Source of the DNA: Streptomyces canus
GTDB taxonomy: Bacteria; Actinomycetota; Actinomycetes; Streptomycetales; Streptomycetaceae
Assembly (NCBI RefSeq): GCF_030816965.1
Contig: NZ_JAUSYQ010000002.1
Span: forward strand, 5,880,001-5,944,000
DNA: 64,000 nucleotides
Direction: 5' to 3'
Position 1 is the first letter of the stretch. The number at the start of each line of letters is the position of its first letter. The notes under the pieces are model-generated. The model was not told the DNA's origin and searched no databases. It was given only the letters and a program-made list of their open reading frames with translations. Of this stretch, positions 18,969-27,530 are shown in pieces. Position numbers and translations under genes: made by a program.

Positions 18969-20671
18969 GCCCCACCACCCTTCCCGCCGGTCCTGAACAC
19001 GGGCACGTCACCTTCCTCGGTGCCGGACCCGGAGATCCGGGACTGCTGACTCTGCGCGCCGTCGAGGCGCTCACGAACGCGGACGTCCTCGTCGCCGGGC
19101 ACGAAGTGCTCGACGTCGTACGCGTCCACGCTCGGTCGGGCGTCGCCGTCGTGGACACGGACACGGAGTCGCCTTCGACTCCGGTTCCGGGCACGGGCGC
19201 GCCCCAACTAACGATCGTTGACGGCTCGTCAACAACCGCAGCTGTCCCCGCTGTACGGGATGCCGCACATCTTGTCATGGAGGCCGCGCGGGGCGGCAGG
19301 CGGGTCGTACGTGCGGTGTCCGGGGACCCCGGGCTCGACGCGTACGCCGCCGAGGAGATGCTGGCCTGCGCCCGCGCGGGCGTGCCTTTCGAGGTCGTGC
19401 CCGGTGTCGCCGCCGCCGTGGGTGTACCCGCGTACGCGGGTGTGCCGTTGCGGGACGCCCAGGGCGCGGACGTGCGGTTCGTGGACGCGCGGACGGCCTC
19501 CGACCGGTGCTGGACGGAGGTGGGGGCGTCGGACGGGACCGTGGTCGTGTCGACGACCCTGGACTCCGTGGGCGCCGCCGCCGGGGAGCTGGTCGCGGCC
19601 GGTCGCAAGCCCGATACGCCGATGACGGTGACGGTCGCCGGTACGACCACCCGCCAGCGGACGTGGACGGCGACCCTGGGCACCATCGCCCAGACGCTCA
19701 AGCAGGCCAAGGTGCTGCCCTCGCCCGAGGGCGGGCGGCCGGTGATAGTCGTGGTCGGTGAGCGTTCGGCCGCCGCGCAGCGCGACCAGCTGTCGTGGTT
19801 CGAGAACAAGCCGCTGTTCGGCTGGAAGGTTCTCGTGCCGCGTACGAAGGAGCAGGCGGCCTCGCTTTCCGACCAGCTCAGGTCCTACGGGGCCGTGCCG
19901 CACGAGGTGCCGACGATCGCCGTCGAGCCGCCGAGAACGCCCCAGCAGATGGAGCGGGCGGTCAAGGGGCTCGTGACCGGGCGCTATGAGTGGATCGCCT
20001 TCACCTCGGTCAACGCCGTCAAGGCCGTACGCGAGAAGTTCGAGGAGTACGGGCTCGACGCGCGTGCCTTCGCGGGGATCAAGGTCGCCGCGGTGGGCGA
20101 GCAGACGGCGAAGGCGCTGGTCGCCTTTGGCGTGAAGCCTGACCTGGTGCCGAGCGGTGAGCAGTCGGCCGCGGGTCTTCTCGAGGACTGGCCGCCGTAC
20201 GACCCGGTGTTCGACCCGATCGACCGGGTGTTCCTGCCGCGGGCCGACATCGCGACCGAGACCCTGGTCGCCGGGCTCATCGAGCTCGGGTGGGAGGTCG
20301 ACGACGTCACCGCCTATCGGACCGTGCGGGCCTCGCCGCCGCCCGCGGAGACGCGGGAGGCGATCAAGGGCGGTGGGTTCGACGCCGTTCTCTTCACGTC
20401 GTCGTCGACCGTGCGGAACCTGGTGGGTATCGCCGGGAAGCCGCACAACGTGACCGTGATCGCGTGTATCGGTCCCGCCACGGCCAAGACCGCCGAGGAG
20501 CACGGGCTGCGGGTGGATGTGATGGCTCCCGAGCCGTCCGTGCACAAGCTGGCCGAGGCCCTCGCCGACTTCGGGCTGAAGCGGCGGGCGGCGGCGGTCG
20601 AGGCCGGGGATCCGGTGACACGGCCGAGCGAGCGGCGGCCGGGGGCTCGGCGGCGGCGGTCGACGACCTGA
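18965..20671 (+). CDS. hemD: uroporphyrinogen methyltransferase-like / uroporphyrinogen-III synthase fusion
   Basis: A 568-residue two-domain protein. Residues ~15-250 are a tetrapyrrole-methylase fold (GAGPGDPGLLTLRA, SGDPGLDAYAAEE, VVPGVAAAVGVPAYAGVPL). Residues ~275-545 are uroporphyrinogen-III synthase (RTKEQAASLSDQL, FTSVNAVKAV, VFLPRADIATETL). The HemD half closes hydroxymethylbilane into uroporphyrinogen III. In the methylase half, the usual YDRLV motif after the glycine loop is replaced by VAGHEV and the conserved T-H-R of the substrate loop is absent, so methyltransferase activity is doubtful. GTG overlaps the hemC stop (GTGA). The C-terminal ~30 residues are low-complexity and arginine-rich. 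Confidence 0.9.
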   Translation: MSPTTLPAGPEHGHVTFLGAGPGDPGLLTLRAVEALTNADVLVAGHEVLDVVRVHARSGVAVVDTDTESPSTPVPGTGAPQLTIVDGSSTTAAVPAVRDAAHLVMEAARGGRRVVRAVSGDPGLDAYAAEEMLACARAGVPFEVVPGVAAAVGVPAYAGVPLRDAQGADVRFVDARTASDRCWTEVGASDGTVVVSTTLDSVGAAAGELVAAGRKPDTPMTVTVAGTTTRQRTWTATLGTIAQTLKQAKVLPSPEGGRPVIVVVGERSAAAQRDQLSWFENKPLFGWKVLVPRTKEQAASLSDQLRSYGAVPHEVPTIAVEPPRTPQQMERAVKGLVTGRYEWIAFTSVNAVKAVREKFEEYGLDARAFAGIKVAAVGEQTAKALVAFGVKPDLVPSGEQSAAGLLEDWPPYDPVFDPIDRVFLPRADIATETLVAGLIELGWEVDDVTAYRTVRASPPPAETREAIKGGGFDAVLFTSSSTVRNLVGIAGKPHNVTVIACIGPATAKTAEEHGLRVDVMAPEPSVHKLAEALADFGLKRRAAAVEAGDPVTRPSERRPGARRRRSTT

Positions 20672-20962
20672 GCGTGGTGACGACCTGAGCGTTGTGGGGC
20701 GCGGTGTCGGTGCGCGGTGGCTGCGGTGGCCTGGTTCAGGCTGACCGGGCCACCGTGTGGCCGTAGCGCAGGACGTTCTCCGGGGCGTACGTCGACTTCG
20801 CGCTGTACGCGGCCAACGCTCCGCCGTGGTGCGCGGCCCGTCGGTGGCGTGTGAGGTGGGGGGCGCTCCGCCGTCGCGGGGAGCGGGGTGCGGCTGACGG
20901 TCCGCTGTGGCCGGCGAGGTGGCGTGATCGGTCCGTCGAGGCGCCGGTGACTGCAACTCCCC

Positions 20963-20984
20963 AGGGGCGCGGGGAACTGCGCGA
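20963..20984 (+). repeat. dispersed GGGGCGCGGGGAACTGCGCG core, copy A
   Basis: A 22-bp core identical to 47165-47186 and found inverted at 46858-46879. It can fold into a short hairpin because the ends CGCG/CGCG are complementary around GGGAACT. Each copy is followed by a C-rich tail like CCACCGGCC(T/C)GCAG. Confidence 0.85.
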
Positions 20985-20995
20985 CCCGCCCCCAC

Positions 20996-21290
20996 CGGCC
21001 TGCAGTCGCGCGAGGTCCTGGTGTGGCATCTCCGTAGGCGCCCGGCCCAAGCCTCGGGCACGCGGCCTGCCCCCATCGGCCTGCGGACGTCAAGGTCCCG
21101 GCGTGGCACCCCCGTAGGCGCCCGGCCCAAGCCTCGGGCACGCGGCCTGCCTCCATCGGGCTGCGGACGTCCAAGGTCCCGGCGTGGCACCCTCGTAGGC
21201 GCCCGGCCCACGTCCCGCGCACGTGGCTCGCCCCCATCAGCCCGCAGTCGCGCCAGGACCCGACGCGGCACCCCCCTAGGTGCCCCCCGC
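20996..21290 (+). repeat. imperfect tandem repeat, ~80-bp period, about 3.7 copies
   Basis: The landmark GTAGGCGCCCGGCCCA recurs at 21034, 21114 and 21195, and a degenerate CTAGGTGCC occurs at 21276, giving periods of 80, 81 and 81 bp. Within a unit the order is CGGCCTGC(A/G)G, an AGGTCC(T/C)GG(C/T)GTGGCA segment, then the landmark and a CCTCGGGCACGCGG segment. Units one and two are the most alike. The array ends about 85 bp before hemB. Confidence 0.85.
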
Positions 21291-21374
21291 CCCCACTGCG
21301 TGACCCCCGGTGGGCCTGTCGCTTCCGACGGGGCGTCGGCAAAGGGGGGCATGAGGCGGGCGTAGCTTAGGTGT

Positions 21375-22367
21375 ATGACGACGTACGGATCTTTTCCCGG
21401 CACGCGGCCCCGGCGGCTGCGGACCAACCCCGTCATGCGCCGCATGGTTGCCGAGACCCGGCTGCACCCCGCTGACTTCATCCTCCCGGCGTTCGTGCTG
21501 GAAGGGGCGAGTGAGCCGGTGCCGATCTCGGCGATGCCCGGGGTCGTGCAGCACTCGCGGGACAGTCTGAAGAAGGCGGCCGCGGAGGCCGTGGCGGCCG
21601 GGATCTCCGGGATCATGCTCTTCGGGGTGCCGGAGGAGTCCAAGAAGGACGCTCTCGGGACGCCGGGCACCGATCCCGACGGGATTCTGCAGGTCGCCAT
21701 CCGGGACGTACGCGCCGAGGTCGGGGACGACCTGCTCGTGATGTCCGATGTGTGTCTCGACGAGACCATCGATCACGGGCACTGCGGGGTGCTCGACGCG
21801 CAGGGGCGCGTCGACAATGACGCCACCCTCGAGCGGTACGCCGAGATGGCCCAGGTCCAGGCCGACGCCGGCGCCCATGTCGTGGGACCCAGCGGGATGA
21901 TGGACGGGCAGGTCGGGGTCATCCGGGACGCGCTCGACCAGATCGGGCGGGAGGACGTGGCCATCCTGGCGTACACGGCCAAGTACGCCTCCGCGTTCTA
22001 CGGGCCGTTCCGGGAGGCCGTCGCCTCCTCGCTGCAGGGTGACCGCAAGACGTACCAGCAGGATCCCGCCAACGCGCGGGAGTCGCTGCGCGAGCTCGCC
22101 CTCGATCTGGAGGAGGGTGCCGACATGGTGATGGTCAAGCCGGCCGGTCCCTACCTCGACATCCTCGCGCGGGTCGCGGACGCCGTCGACGTGCCCGTCG
22201 CCGCGTACCAGATCTCCGGTGAGTACTCGATGATCGAGGCCGCCGCCGAGAAGGGCTGGATCGACCGGGACCGGGCGATCCTGGAGACGCTGACCGGGAT
22301 CAAGCGGGCCGGGGCGCAGAACATCCTCACCTACTGGGCGACCGAGGTGGCTCAGAAGCTCGGCTGA
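21375..22367 (+). CDS. hemB: delta-aminolevulinic acid dehydratase HemB
   Basis: A 330-residue porphobilinogen synthase condensing two 5-aminolevulinates. Both Schiff-base lysines are visible ([13 protein letters not shown] and [12 protein letters not shown]). The metal-binding segment reads [14 protein letters not shown]: two of the three zinc cysteines remain and the middle one is Asp, a mixed site between zinc and magnesium types. No ribosome site precedes ATG 21375. A TAGCTT hexamer ends 7 bp upstream, so a leaderless transcript is possible. It is separated from hemACD by 700 bp of repeats and is probably transcribed independently. Confidence 0.97.
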   Translation: MTTYGSFPGTRPRRLRTNPVMRRMVAETRLHPADFILPAFVLEGASEPVPISAMPGVVQHSRDSLKKAAAEAVAAGISGIMLFGVPEESKKDALGTPGTDPDGILQVAIRDVRAEVGDDLLVMSDVCLDETIDHGHCGVLDAQGRVDNDATLERYAEMAQVQADAGAHVVGPSGMMDGQVGVIRDALDQIGREDVAILAYTAKYASAFYGPFREAVASSLQGDRKTYQQDPANARESLRELALDLEEGADMVMVKPAGPYLDILARVADAVDVPVAAYQISGEYSMIEAAAEKGWIDRDRAILETLTGIKRAGAQNILTYWATEVAQKLG

Positions 22368-22396
22368 CGAAGCCGCCGGACGGCGTGTTGCGACAA

Positions 22397-22436
22397 CGGT
22401 TCGAGCTCGGTCCGGATACGGGCGGAGCTCGAACCG
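22397..22436 (+). terminator. hairpin after hemB
   Basis: CGGTTCGAGCTC (22397-22408) pairs perfectly with GAGCTCGAACCG (22425-22436) around a 16-nt loop, 30 bp past the hemB stop. It resembles a tRNA T-arm at first sight (GGTTCGA), but no cloverleaf surrounds it. The remaining 225 bp to the next gene shows no other clear element and should contain the DUF805 promoter. Confidence 0.7.
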
Positions 22437-22660
22437 GCCAACGTCCGGACAACAGCCCCCAGTTCGGACGGTGATCTTCTGGTGATCTGTCCGGAATCAG
22501 GCCCCTGGGGTGGTGGATTTGTCGGAGTCTGACAGGTCCGCGACTTGATGATCCGCTTACATCCGTCGAATTGACGAGTTCTCGACATCCTCCATATCTT
22601 CTGCGCCTGGCCTGATCCATTCGGAATTGGTCCGAACGTCGATCCCTGGGGGACACCACC

Positions 22661-23020
22661 ATGAACTACTTCCTCGATGTGCTGAAGAAGTACGCCGTGT
22701 TCAGCGGCCGCGCGCGCCGCAAGGAATACTGGATGTACACCCTGTTCGTCACGATCATCTACATCGTGCTGGCCGTCATCGGCGCCGTGGCCAAGCAGGC
22801 GTGGATCCCGATCATCTTCTACGTCGCCATCCTGCTCCCCAGCCTCGCCGTCCTCGTGCGCCGCCTGCACGACACCGGCCGGAGCGGCTGGTGGGTCCTG
22901 TTCGGTCTGGTTCCGCTCGCCGGCGGCATCACCCTCCTCGTCTTCACCTGCCTCGACGGTGAGCCGAGCGACAACAAGTACGGCCCCAACCCGAAGGGCT
23001 TCGCCCCGGCGCACGTGTGA
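22661..23020 (+). CDS. DUF805 membrane protein
   Basis: A 119-residue inner-membrane protein of the DUF805 family, function unknown. Family marks are FSGRARRKEYWMY near residue 14-26, three or four membrane helices (about 26-48, 49-64, 78-100) and the RRLHDTGRSGWW loop. ATG 22661 follows GGGGGAC. It is monocistronic, with a hairpin right after it. Confidence 0.88.
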   Translation: MNYFLDVLKKYAVFSGRARRKEYWMYTLFVTIIYIVLAVIGAVAKQAWIPIIFYVAILLPSLAVLVRRLHDTGRSGWWVLFGLVPLAGGITLLVFTCLDGEPSDNKYGPNPKGFAPAHV

Positions 23021-23037
23021 TGCCGTAGCTCTGCTTC

Positions 23038-23068
23038 GAGGCCGCCCGGTCAGTGCCGGGCGGCCTTC
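23038..23068. terminator. terminator after DUF805 gene
   Basis: AGGCCGCCCGG (23039-23049) pairs with CCGGGCGGCCT (23056-23066) around TCAGTG, followed by TC-TGGGTTT. It lies 18 bp past the DUF805 stop and overlaps the last codons of the converging lipoprotein gene, so it may serve both. Confidence 0.88.
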
Positions 23069-23223
23069 TGGGTTTCCCAAGGGCGCACCGCGGCCGCCTT
23101 GTTCGTGGCCGGGCCCTCGTCGCGTACGCCCTGGCCGTCGTTGCAGCCCGTCAGCGCGGCAAGGGCGAGGAGGGCGAGGGCGGTAGCGGTGAGCATGCGG
23201 GGGGTGTGGGGTCGGGTGGGCAT
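23050..23223 (-). CDS. small lipoprotein (57 residues)
   Basis: A short secreted lipoprotein. ATG 23223 starts MPTRPHTPRM, then a hydrophobic stretch (LTATALALLALAALTGC) ending in a lipobox with Cys at about 27, and a polar tail of only 30 residues. The function is unknown. The longer frame to 23367 has no signal-peptide logic and is rejected as the start. Its stop lies inside the loop of the DUF805 terminator hairpin. It diverges from the methyltransferase gene. Confidence 0.6.
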   Translation of the reverse strand: MPTRPHTPRMLTATALALLALAALTGCNDGQGVRDEGPATNKAAAVRPWETQKAARH

Positions 23224-23458
23224 GGGATCAGGCTGCGGGGGCGCGGGGGCGTTCGCCAGCCCTGGCGGGGGATTCGGGACGGCCTTGTGTCGGGGGCCTC
23301 GCTGACCTGCGGAGATGTGGCTTCCCGAGTCCCTTTCGTGGGATGCGGGACGGGGCATCCCGGGCACCGGGCACCATCAAGTCGCCCGGCGAGTTAGGTT
23401 CTTGACGATCGCGGTGGTTGTCCGTCGAAGGACCGACACATTCAAAGGGGAGACGCCC

Positions 23459-24361
23459 ATGCCCGGTGACGCGCTGAGCCAGGACCCGGCCGAGCTGGCC
23501 AGGAGGATCGACACCACCAAGGCACATCCGGCCCGCGTCTACGACGTGTTCCTCGGCGGCAAGGACAACTACCCCGCCGACCGCGAGGCGGCCGCCGCCG
23601 CGCTCGCCGCCAACCCCCGCGGCTACCTCGACGTACGCCACAACCGTGACTTCATGCGCCGGGCCGTCGACCGGCTGACCGCGCGGGACGGGATCCGGCA
23701 GTTCCTCGACATCGGCACCGGGCTGCCCACCGCGGAGAACGTCCACACGATCGCCCAGCGGATCCGGCCCGACGCGCGGGTCGTGTACGTCGACAACGAC
23801 CCGGTGGTGCTGGCGCATGCACGCGCGCTGCTCACCAGCGGACCCGAGGGGCGTACGGACTACATCGACGCCGACTTCAAGAGTCCCGCGCAGATCCTCG
23901 AACAGGCCGCCAAGACCCTGGACTTCGACCAGCCGATCGCGTTGTGCCTGGTCGCGATCCTGCACTTCGTCGAGGACGACGAGGCCTATCCGATCGTGCG
24001 TGAGCTCGTGGAGGCCCTGCCCTCCGGCAGCCGGATCGTTCTCAGTCATCTGACCGACGAGATGCATCCCGAGCCCACCCGCGCGGTCCAGCGGACCTAC
24101 ACCGAGCGCGGGTTCACCTTCGTGTTCCGGTCCAAGCGGGAGGTGGAGCGGTTCTTCACCGAGGTGCCGGGTGTCTCCCTGGACGAGCCCGGTGTGGTGC
24201 CCGCCCATCTGTGGCACCCCGGGCCCGCGCCGGCGCCGCCGGCCATCGACGCCGAGGACTTCGAGTCCCTCGACGACATCGAGAAGATCCGCTACCGGGA
24301 CATCAACGACGTCACGGACGACGACATCAACGTCTACGGGGCGACCGGCACCAAGGCGTGA
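23459..24361 (+). CDS. DUF574 SAM-dependent methyltransferase
   Basis: A 300-residue protein of the DUF574 / Methyltransf_19 family, which is expanded in Streptomyces. It has the family N-terminus ARVYDVFLGGKDNYPADR and the SAM-binding loop FLDIGTGLPTAEN, followed by VVYVDNDPVVLAHARA. A distinctive acidic C-terminal tail (about residues 265-300, rich in D and E) is present. The substrate is unknown. ATG 23459 has AAAGGGGAG 6 nt upstream; the frame before it is non-coding in style. Confidence 0.87.
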   Translation: MPGDALSQDPAELARRIDTTKAHPARVYDVFLGGKDNYPADREAAAAALAANPRGYLDVRHNRDFMRRAVDRLTARDGIRQFLDIGTGLPTAENVHTIAQRIRPDARVVYVDNDPVVLAHARALLTSGPEGRTDYIDADFKSPAQILEQAAKTLDFDQPIALCLVAILHFVEDDEAYPIVRELVEALPSGSRIVLSHLTDEMHPEPTRAVQRTYTERGFTFVFRSKREVERFFTEVPGVSLDEPGVVPAHLWHPGPAPAPPAIDAEDFESLDDIEKIRYRDINDVTDDDINVYGATGTKA

Positions 24362-24394
24362 GCGGTGCGTGACGTCCGTATCGCGGAAAGGTGC

Positions 24395-24422
24395 TTGTAG
24401 GCGGCATTCATTTGCTTAGGCT
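24395..24422 (+). promoter_or_regulatory. candidate promoter of aminotransferase gene
   Basis: TTGTAG (24395-24400), a 16-bp spacer and TAGGCT (24417-24422), about 65 bp before the start codon. Hexamers fit a vegetative-type promoter; inference only. Confidence 0.4.
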
Positions 24423-24487
24423 GCGCTGGACCCAGTCGTCGTAGTCCGCGGTTCGCAGTCCGCGTCCGCAGTTGAAGGAGCCGTGCC

Positions 24488-25732
24488 ATGACGGTGCCCA
24501 CGTTCGCTTCCGTGCCTCCGCTCGCCGCCCGGGCCCGGTCGGTCGGTGGGTCGCCCGTACGGGACATCCTCGCCGTCACCGCCCGTCCCGAGGTCATCAA
24601 CTTCGCGGGCGGGCTGCCGGCGCCCGAACTGTTCGACGCCGAGGGGATCGCAGACGCCTTTCGGGCGGTCCTGGAGGAGGTGCCCGAGCGGGCACTCCAG
24701 TACTCGACCACCGAGGGTGAGCCCGTGCTGCGGACGGCTCTTGCGGAGCGGATGTCGGCCCGCGGGCTCGCCACCTGCGCCGACGACGTCCTCGTCACCA
24801 CCGGATCGCAGCAGGCGCTGTCGCTGCTCGCCACCGCGCTGATCGAGCCCGGGGACACGGTGCTCGTCGAGAGCCCCTGCTATCTGGCGGCCCTTCAGGC
24901 CTTCGGGTTCGCGGGCGCCCGGGTGGTGGCCGTGCCGGGCGACGACGAGGGGCCCGATCCCGTCGCCCTGGAGGAACTCGTCGTGCGGGAGCGGCCCAAG
25001 CTGCTCTACACCGTGCCCACCTTCCAGAACCCGACCGGGCGGACCATGTCCGCGGGGCGCCGGGCCGCGGTCGCGTCCGTGGCCGCGCGGCGCGGGCTGT
25101 GGATCGTCGAGGACGACCCGTACGGCGAACTCCGCTTCGAGGGCGAGCGGGTGCCGTGGATCGCCTCCCACGAGGAGGTCCGCGACCGGGTCGTGCTGCT
25201 CGGGTCCTTCTCCAAGGTCATGGCTCCCGGGCTGCGGCTCGGCTGGCTGCGGGCGCCCGGCGAGCTGCGGCGGGCCTGCGCGGTCGCCAAGCAGGCCGCC
25301 GATCTGCACACCCCGACCGTCAACCAGCTCGCCGCGGCACGATACCTGGCCGACCGGGACCTCGACGCGCATGTCCGGCGCGTCGCGGGGGTGTACGGGC
25401 AGCGGCGGGACGCCATGCTGGCGGGGCTGGCCGACGCCCTGCCCGAAGGGTCGACCTGGACCCGGCCCGAGGGCGGCATGTTCCTCTGGGCGCGACTTCC
25501 CGCGTCGTACGACACGACCGCGCTGCTTCCGCAGGTCGTGACGCGCGATGTTGCTTACGTCCCGGGAGCGCCCTTCTACGCCGGTGAGCCCGACCGCTCG
25601 ACCCTGCGGCTGTGCTTCGTGACGCAGACGCCGCAGGAGATCGGCGAGGGGCTGCGGAGGCTCGGGGAGGCGTTCCGGGCGGCTCGGGTCCACGTCCAGG
25701 ACGCTCAGAGCCAGGTCCCGGCCCAGGCCTAG
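24488..25732 (+). CDS. PLP-dependent aminotransferase (class I/II, MocR/LysN-like)
   Basis: A 414-residue fold-type I aminotransferase resembling 2-aminoadipate/aromatic aminotransferases of the MocR-derived group, but with no N-terminal GntR helix-turn-helix. Motifs: FAGGLPAPELF near residues 38-48, TTGSQQAL for phosphate binding, TVPTFQNPTGRTM, EDDPYGELRF and the PLP lysine in SFSKVMAPGLRLGW (about 240). ATG 24488 has GAAGGAG 7 nt upstream. The substrate cannot be fixed from sequence. The N-acetyltransferase gene follows 71 bp downstream. Confidence 0.87.
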   Translation: MTVPTFASVPPLAARARSVGGSPVRDILAVTARPEVINFAGGLPAPELFDAEGIADAFRAVLEEVPERALQYSTTEGEPVLRTALAERMSARGLATCADDVLVTTGSQQALSLLATALIEPGDTVLVESPCYLAALQAFGFAGARVVAVPGDDEGPDPVALEELVVRERPKLLYTVPTFQNPTGRTMSAGRRAAVASVAARRGLWIVEDDPYGELRFEGERVPWIASHEEVRDRVVLLGSFSKVMAPGLRLGWLRAPGELRRACAVAKQAADLHTPTVNQLAAARYLADRDLDAHVRRVAGVYGQRRDAMLAGLADALPEGSTWTRPEGGMFLWARLPASYDTTALLPQVVTRDVAYVPGAPFYAGEPDRSTLRLCFVTQTPQEIGEGLRRLGEAFRAARVHVQDAQSQVPAQA

Positions 25733-25803
25733 GGCGAAGGTCGGAGTGCCGTTGCTGCTGTGGTCGGCGGAAGGCGGGCGGGCCGGCTGCCTACGGTGGG
25801 GGC

Positions 25804-26643
25804 ATGGCCGATGACACTGTGCGCGACTCGGGATTCGATCTGGATGAGTATCTGGCGCGGATCGGGTGGGAGGGCGAGCGGCGGGCCGACCTCACGACGC
25901 TCGCGGGGGTGCACCTGGCACACCTGCAAGGCATCCCCTTCGAGAACCTCGACGCCCTGAGCCGCAGCGCACCCTCCCTCGAACCCGGTGACCTGATGGC
26001 GAAACTGGTGCGGAGCCGGCGCGGAGGGTACTGCTACGAGCACAACACACTGCTCCTGCTCGCCCTGGAGGAGCTCGGTTTCCGCGTGACCCGGCTGACG
26101 GCCCGTGTCGTCCTCGGTGCGGACAGCATCGAGAGCCGGCCGCGTACCCACATGGCGCTGCTCGTGGAGATCCCCGGCGACCCGCAGCCCTATCTCGCCG
26201 ACGTCGGGTTCGGGGCGATCGGCGCGCTGCTGGAACCGGTGCCGCTCCGGACGGACACCGAGTTCCTCGACGCCGGGCGTCTTCACCGTCTGGTGCGGGT
26301 GCCGCACCGGGGGCCACTGGAGCTGTGGGTGCTCCAGGCCCACCAGGAGGAGAGGTGGGCGGATCAGTACGCCTTCACCCTGGAGCCGTTCGAGAAGCCC
26401 GACTTCGAGGTCATCAACTGGCACGTCGGGACCAACCCGCGCTCCCCCTTCACCCAGCAGATCTACGTCCAGAACGTCACCGCCGACCGCCATCTCCTCC
26501 TCCACGGCAGCCTGCTCACGGAGACCCGCGCCGACGGAACCGTGAAGAAGCGGGAGCTGACCGACGAGGCGGAGGCACGGCGGCTCCTGGAGGAGGAGTT
26601 CGGGATCAGCGCGCCGGAGGGAGCGCGGCTGCTCCCCGGCTGA
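25804..26643 (+). CDS. arylamine N-acetyltransferase
   Basis: A 279-residue acetyl-CoA-dependent NAT. The catalytic triad is visible: Cys77 in RGGYCYEHN, His116 in RTHMALL and Asp133 in ADVGFG. The early GIPFENLD motif is typical. It acetylates arylamines or hydrazines; in actinomycetes NATs also serve as amide synthases, but no biosynthetic cluster surrounds this one. The start is ATG 25804, preceded by GGTGGGGG; the longer upstream frame overlaps the aminotransferase and is rejected. Confidence 0.92.
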   Translation: MADDTVRDSGFDLDEYLARIGWEGERRADLTTLAGVHLAHLQGIPFENLDALSRSAPSLEPGDLMAKLVRSRRGGYCYEHNTLLLLALEELGFRVTRLTARVVLGADSIESRPRTHMALLVEIPGDPQPYLADVGFGAIGALLEPVPLRTDTEFLDAGRLHRLVRVPHRGPLELWVLQAHQEERWADQYAFTLEPFEKPDFEVINWHVGTNPRSPFTQQIYVQNVTADRHLLLHGSLLTETRADGTVKKRELTDEAEARRLLEEEFGISAPEGARLLPG

Positions 26644-26663
26644 GTCCGGTCAGTCCCACCAGG

Positions 26664-27488
26664 TCAGTCCCACCAGAAGGACCAGACCCGCTGCCCCAGC
26701 ACCGCGTGTTCGGCGTACTCGCGCAGAGTTTCGTGATCCCCCTGGGTGATGTTGTCCGGGCAGAACGCGAAGTGCTCGGCGGCGACGGCCTCCGCCTCGG
26801 CTCTCGTCGTGGGCGGGCCGGCGACGGACAGGACCAGTCGGTCGAAGCTGAGCGCGAGCACGCGTATGCCGAAGCGGTCCTCCCAGGAGCGGAGGACCGC
26901 GCAGATACGAGCGGTGTCGCCCTCGAAGTTCATCGGGCCCGTCCAGCCGATGGCCGCCGGGATGTCCGCGCTGCGGCGGGCCGGGACCAGAGCGAGGCGC
27001 GGCTCCTTGAACCACGAGCCCTCGTCGAGGAGCGCGTCGGCCGTCTCGGCGGCGCGGCGGTCGGGGTCGATACTCAGGGACGCCGGGGCCGGGGCGGGGC
27101 CGGGCCATGCCTCGTCGTAGGGGGCGATCGTCTCGTCGAGGTCGTCGGGATCCTCGATCGCGTACGCCCAGTACTCCGCCAGCAGTTCCTCCGGGTCGTG
27201 GTCCCCGGGGTACGACATCTCCCCGGGCATCAACTCCCACTCGTCCGGCCCGCCCTGGCTGCCGCCGACCTCTATCAGCACCGGCAGCAGGCCCGTTCGC
27301 GCGGCCGGGGTGCCCAGTGCGGTCCAGGCGCCGGAGGACGCGGAGTACTCGGCATGCCACAGCAACGGCTCGTACCACGGACCGTCGTCCGTCTCGTCGA
27401 TCAGTCTCCCGAGAGGGAGCCCGAGTCCGAGCGAACGGCCGCTCGGGTCTGCCGCCAGGGTGGGCAGCGGGTTGGGAAGAGTCGCCAT
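26664..27488 (-). CDS. DUF4253 domain protein
   Basis: A 274-residue soluble protein ending in the DUF4253 domain: PPTTRAEAEAVAAEHFAFC, then PDNITQGDHETL and the terminal VWSFWWD. The N-terminal two thirds is acidic and tryptophan-rich (GPWYEPLLWHAEYSASSGAW). The function is unknown; the family is frequent in Streptomyces, often in accessory positions. ATG 27488 is preferred, and a TACAGT hexamer 7 bp upstream suggests a leaderless transcript. It converges on the NAT gene with a 20-bp gap. Confidence 0.75.
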   Translation of the reverse strand: MATLPNPLPTLAADPSGRSLGLGLPLGRLIDETDDGPWYEPLLWHAEYSASSGAWTALGTPAARTGLLPVLIEVGGSQGGPDEWELMPGEMSYPGDHDPEELLAEYWAYAIEDPDDLDETIAPYDEAWPGPAPAPASLSIDPDRRAAETADALLDEGSWFKEPRLALVPARRSADIPAAIGWTGPMNFEGDTARICAVLRSWEDRFGIRVLALSFDRLVLSVAGPPTTRAEAEAVAAEHFAFCPDNITQGDHETLREYAEHAVLGQRVWSFWWD

Positions 27489-27530
27489 GTCCGTGACTGT
27501 AGGGGGCGCCACTGACAATGGCCGACGGCG

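Larger units (their letters stand above)
20672..21374. repeat. repeat-filled intergenic region between hemD and hemB
   Basis: 703 bp without a convincing gene. The left half (about 20800-21000) resembles 47050-47190 elsewhere in the window: both contain a GTACGCGGCCAACG segment, then GGTCCG with a (G)AGGTGGCG segment, then the core GGGGCGCGGGGAACTGCGCG. The right half is an imperfect 80-bp tandem array (separate entry). Long minus-strand frames crossing the whole region are by-products of GC bias. A possible decayed coding trace (minus strand, about 20760-20830, reading GGALAAYSAKSTYAPE) resembles an FAD-linked oxidase segment, but this is weak. Confidence 0.7.

Noticed and set aside
20996..21290. 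CRISPR array
   Set aside because: The 80-bp units are contiguous and degenerate throughout, with no short identical repeats separated by unique spacers, and no cas genes are nearby.
19229..21769. 846-codon minus-strand frame across hemD, the repeats and hemB
   Set aside because: It spans two genes antisense and a repeat array, and its composition is that of a GC-bias shadow.
22397..22436. tRNA-like GGTTCGA T-loop
   Set aside because: The bases belong to a perfect 12-bp hairpin after hemB; no acceptor, D or anticodon stems fit around it.
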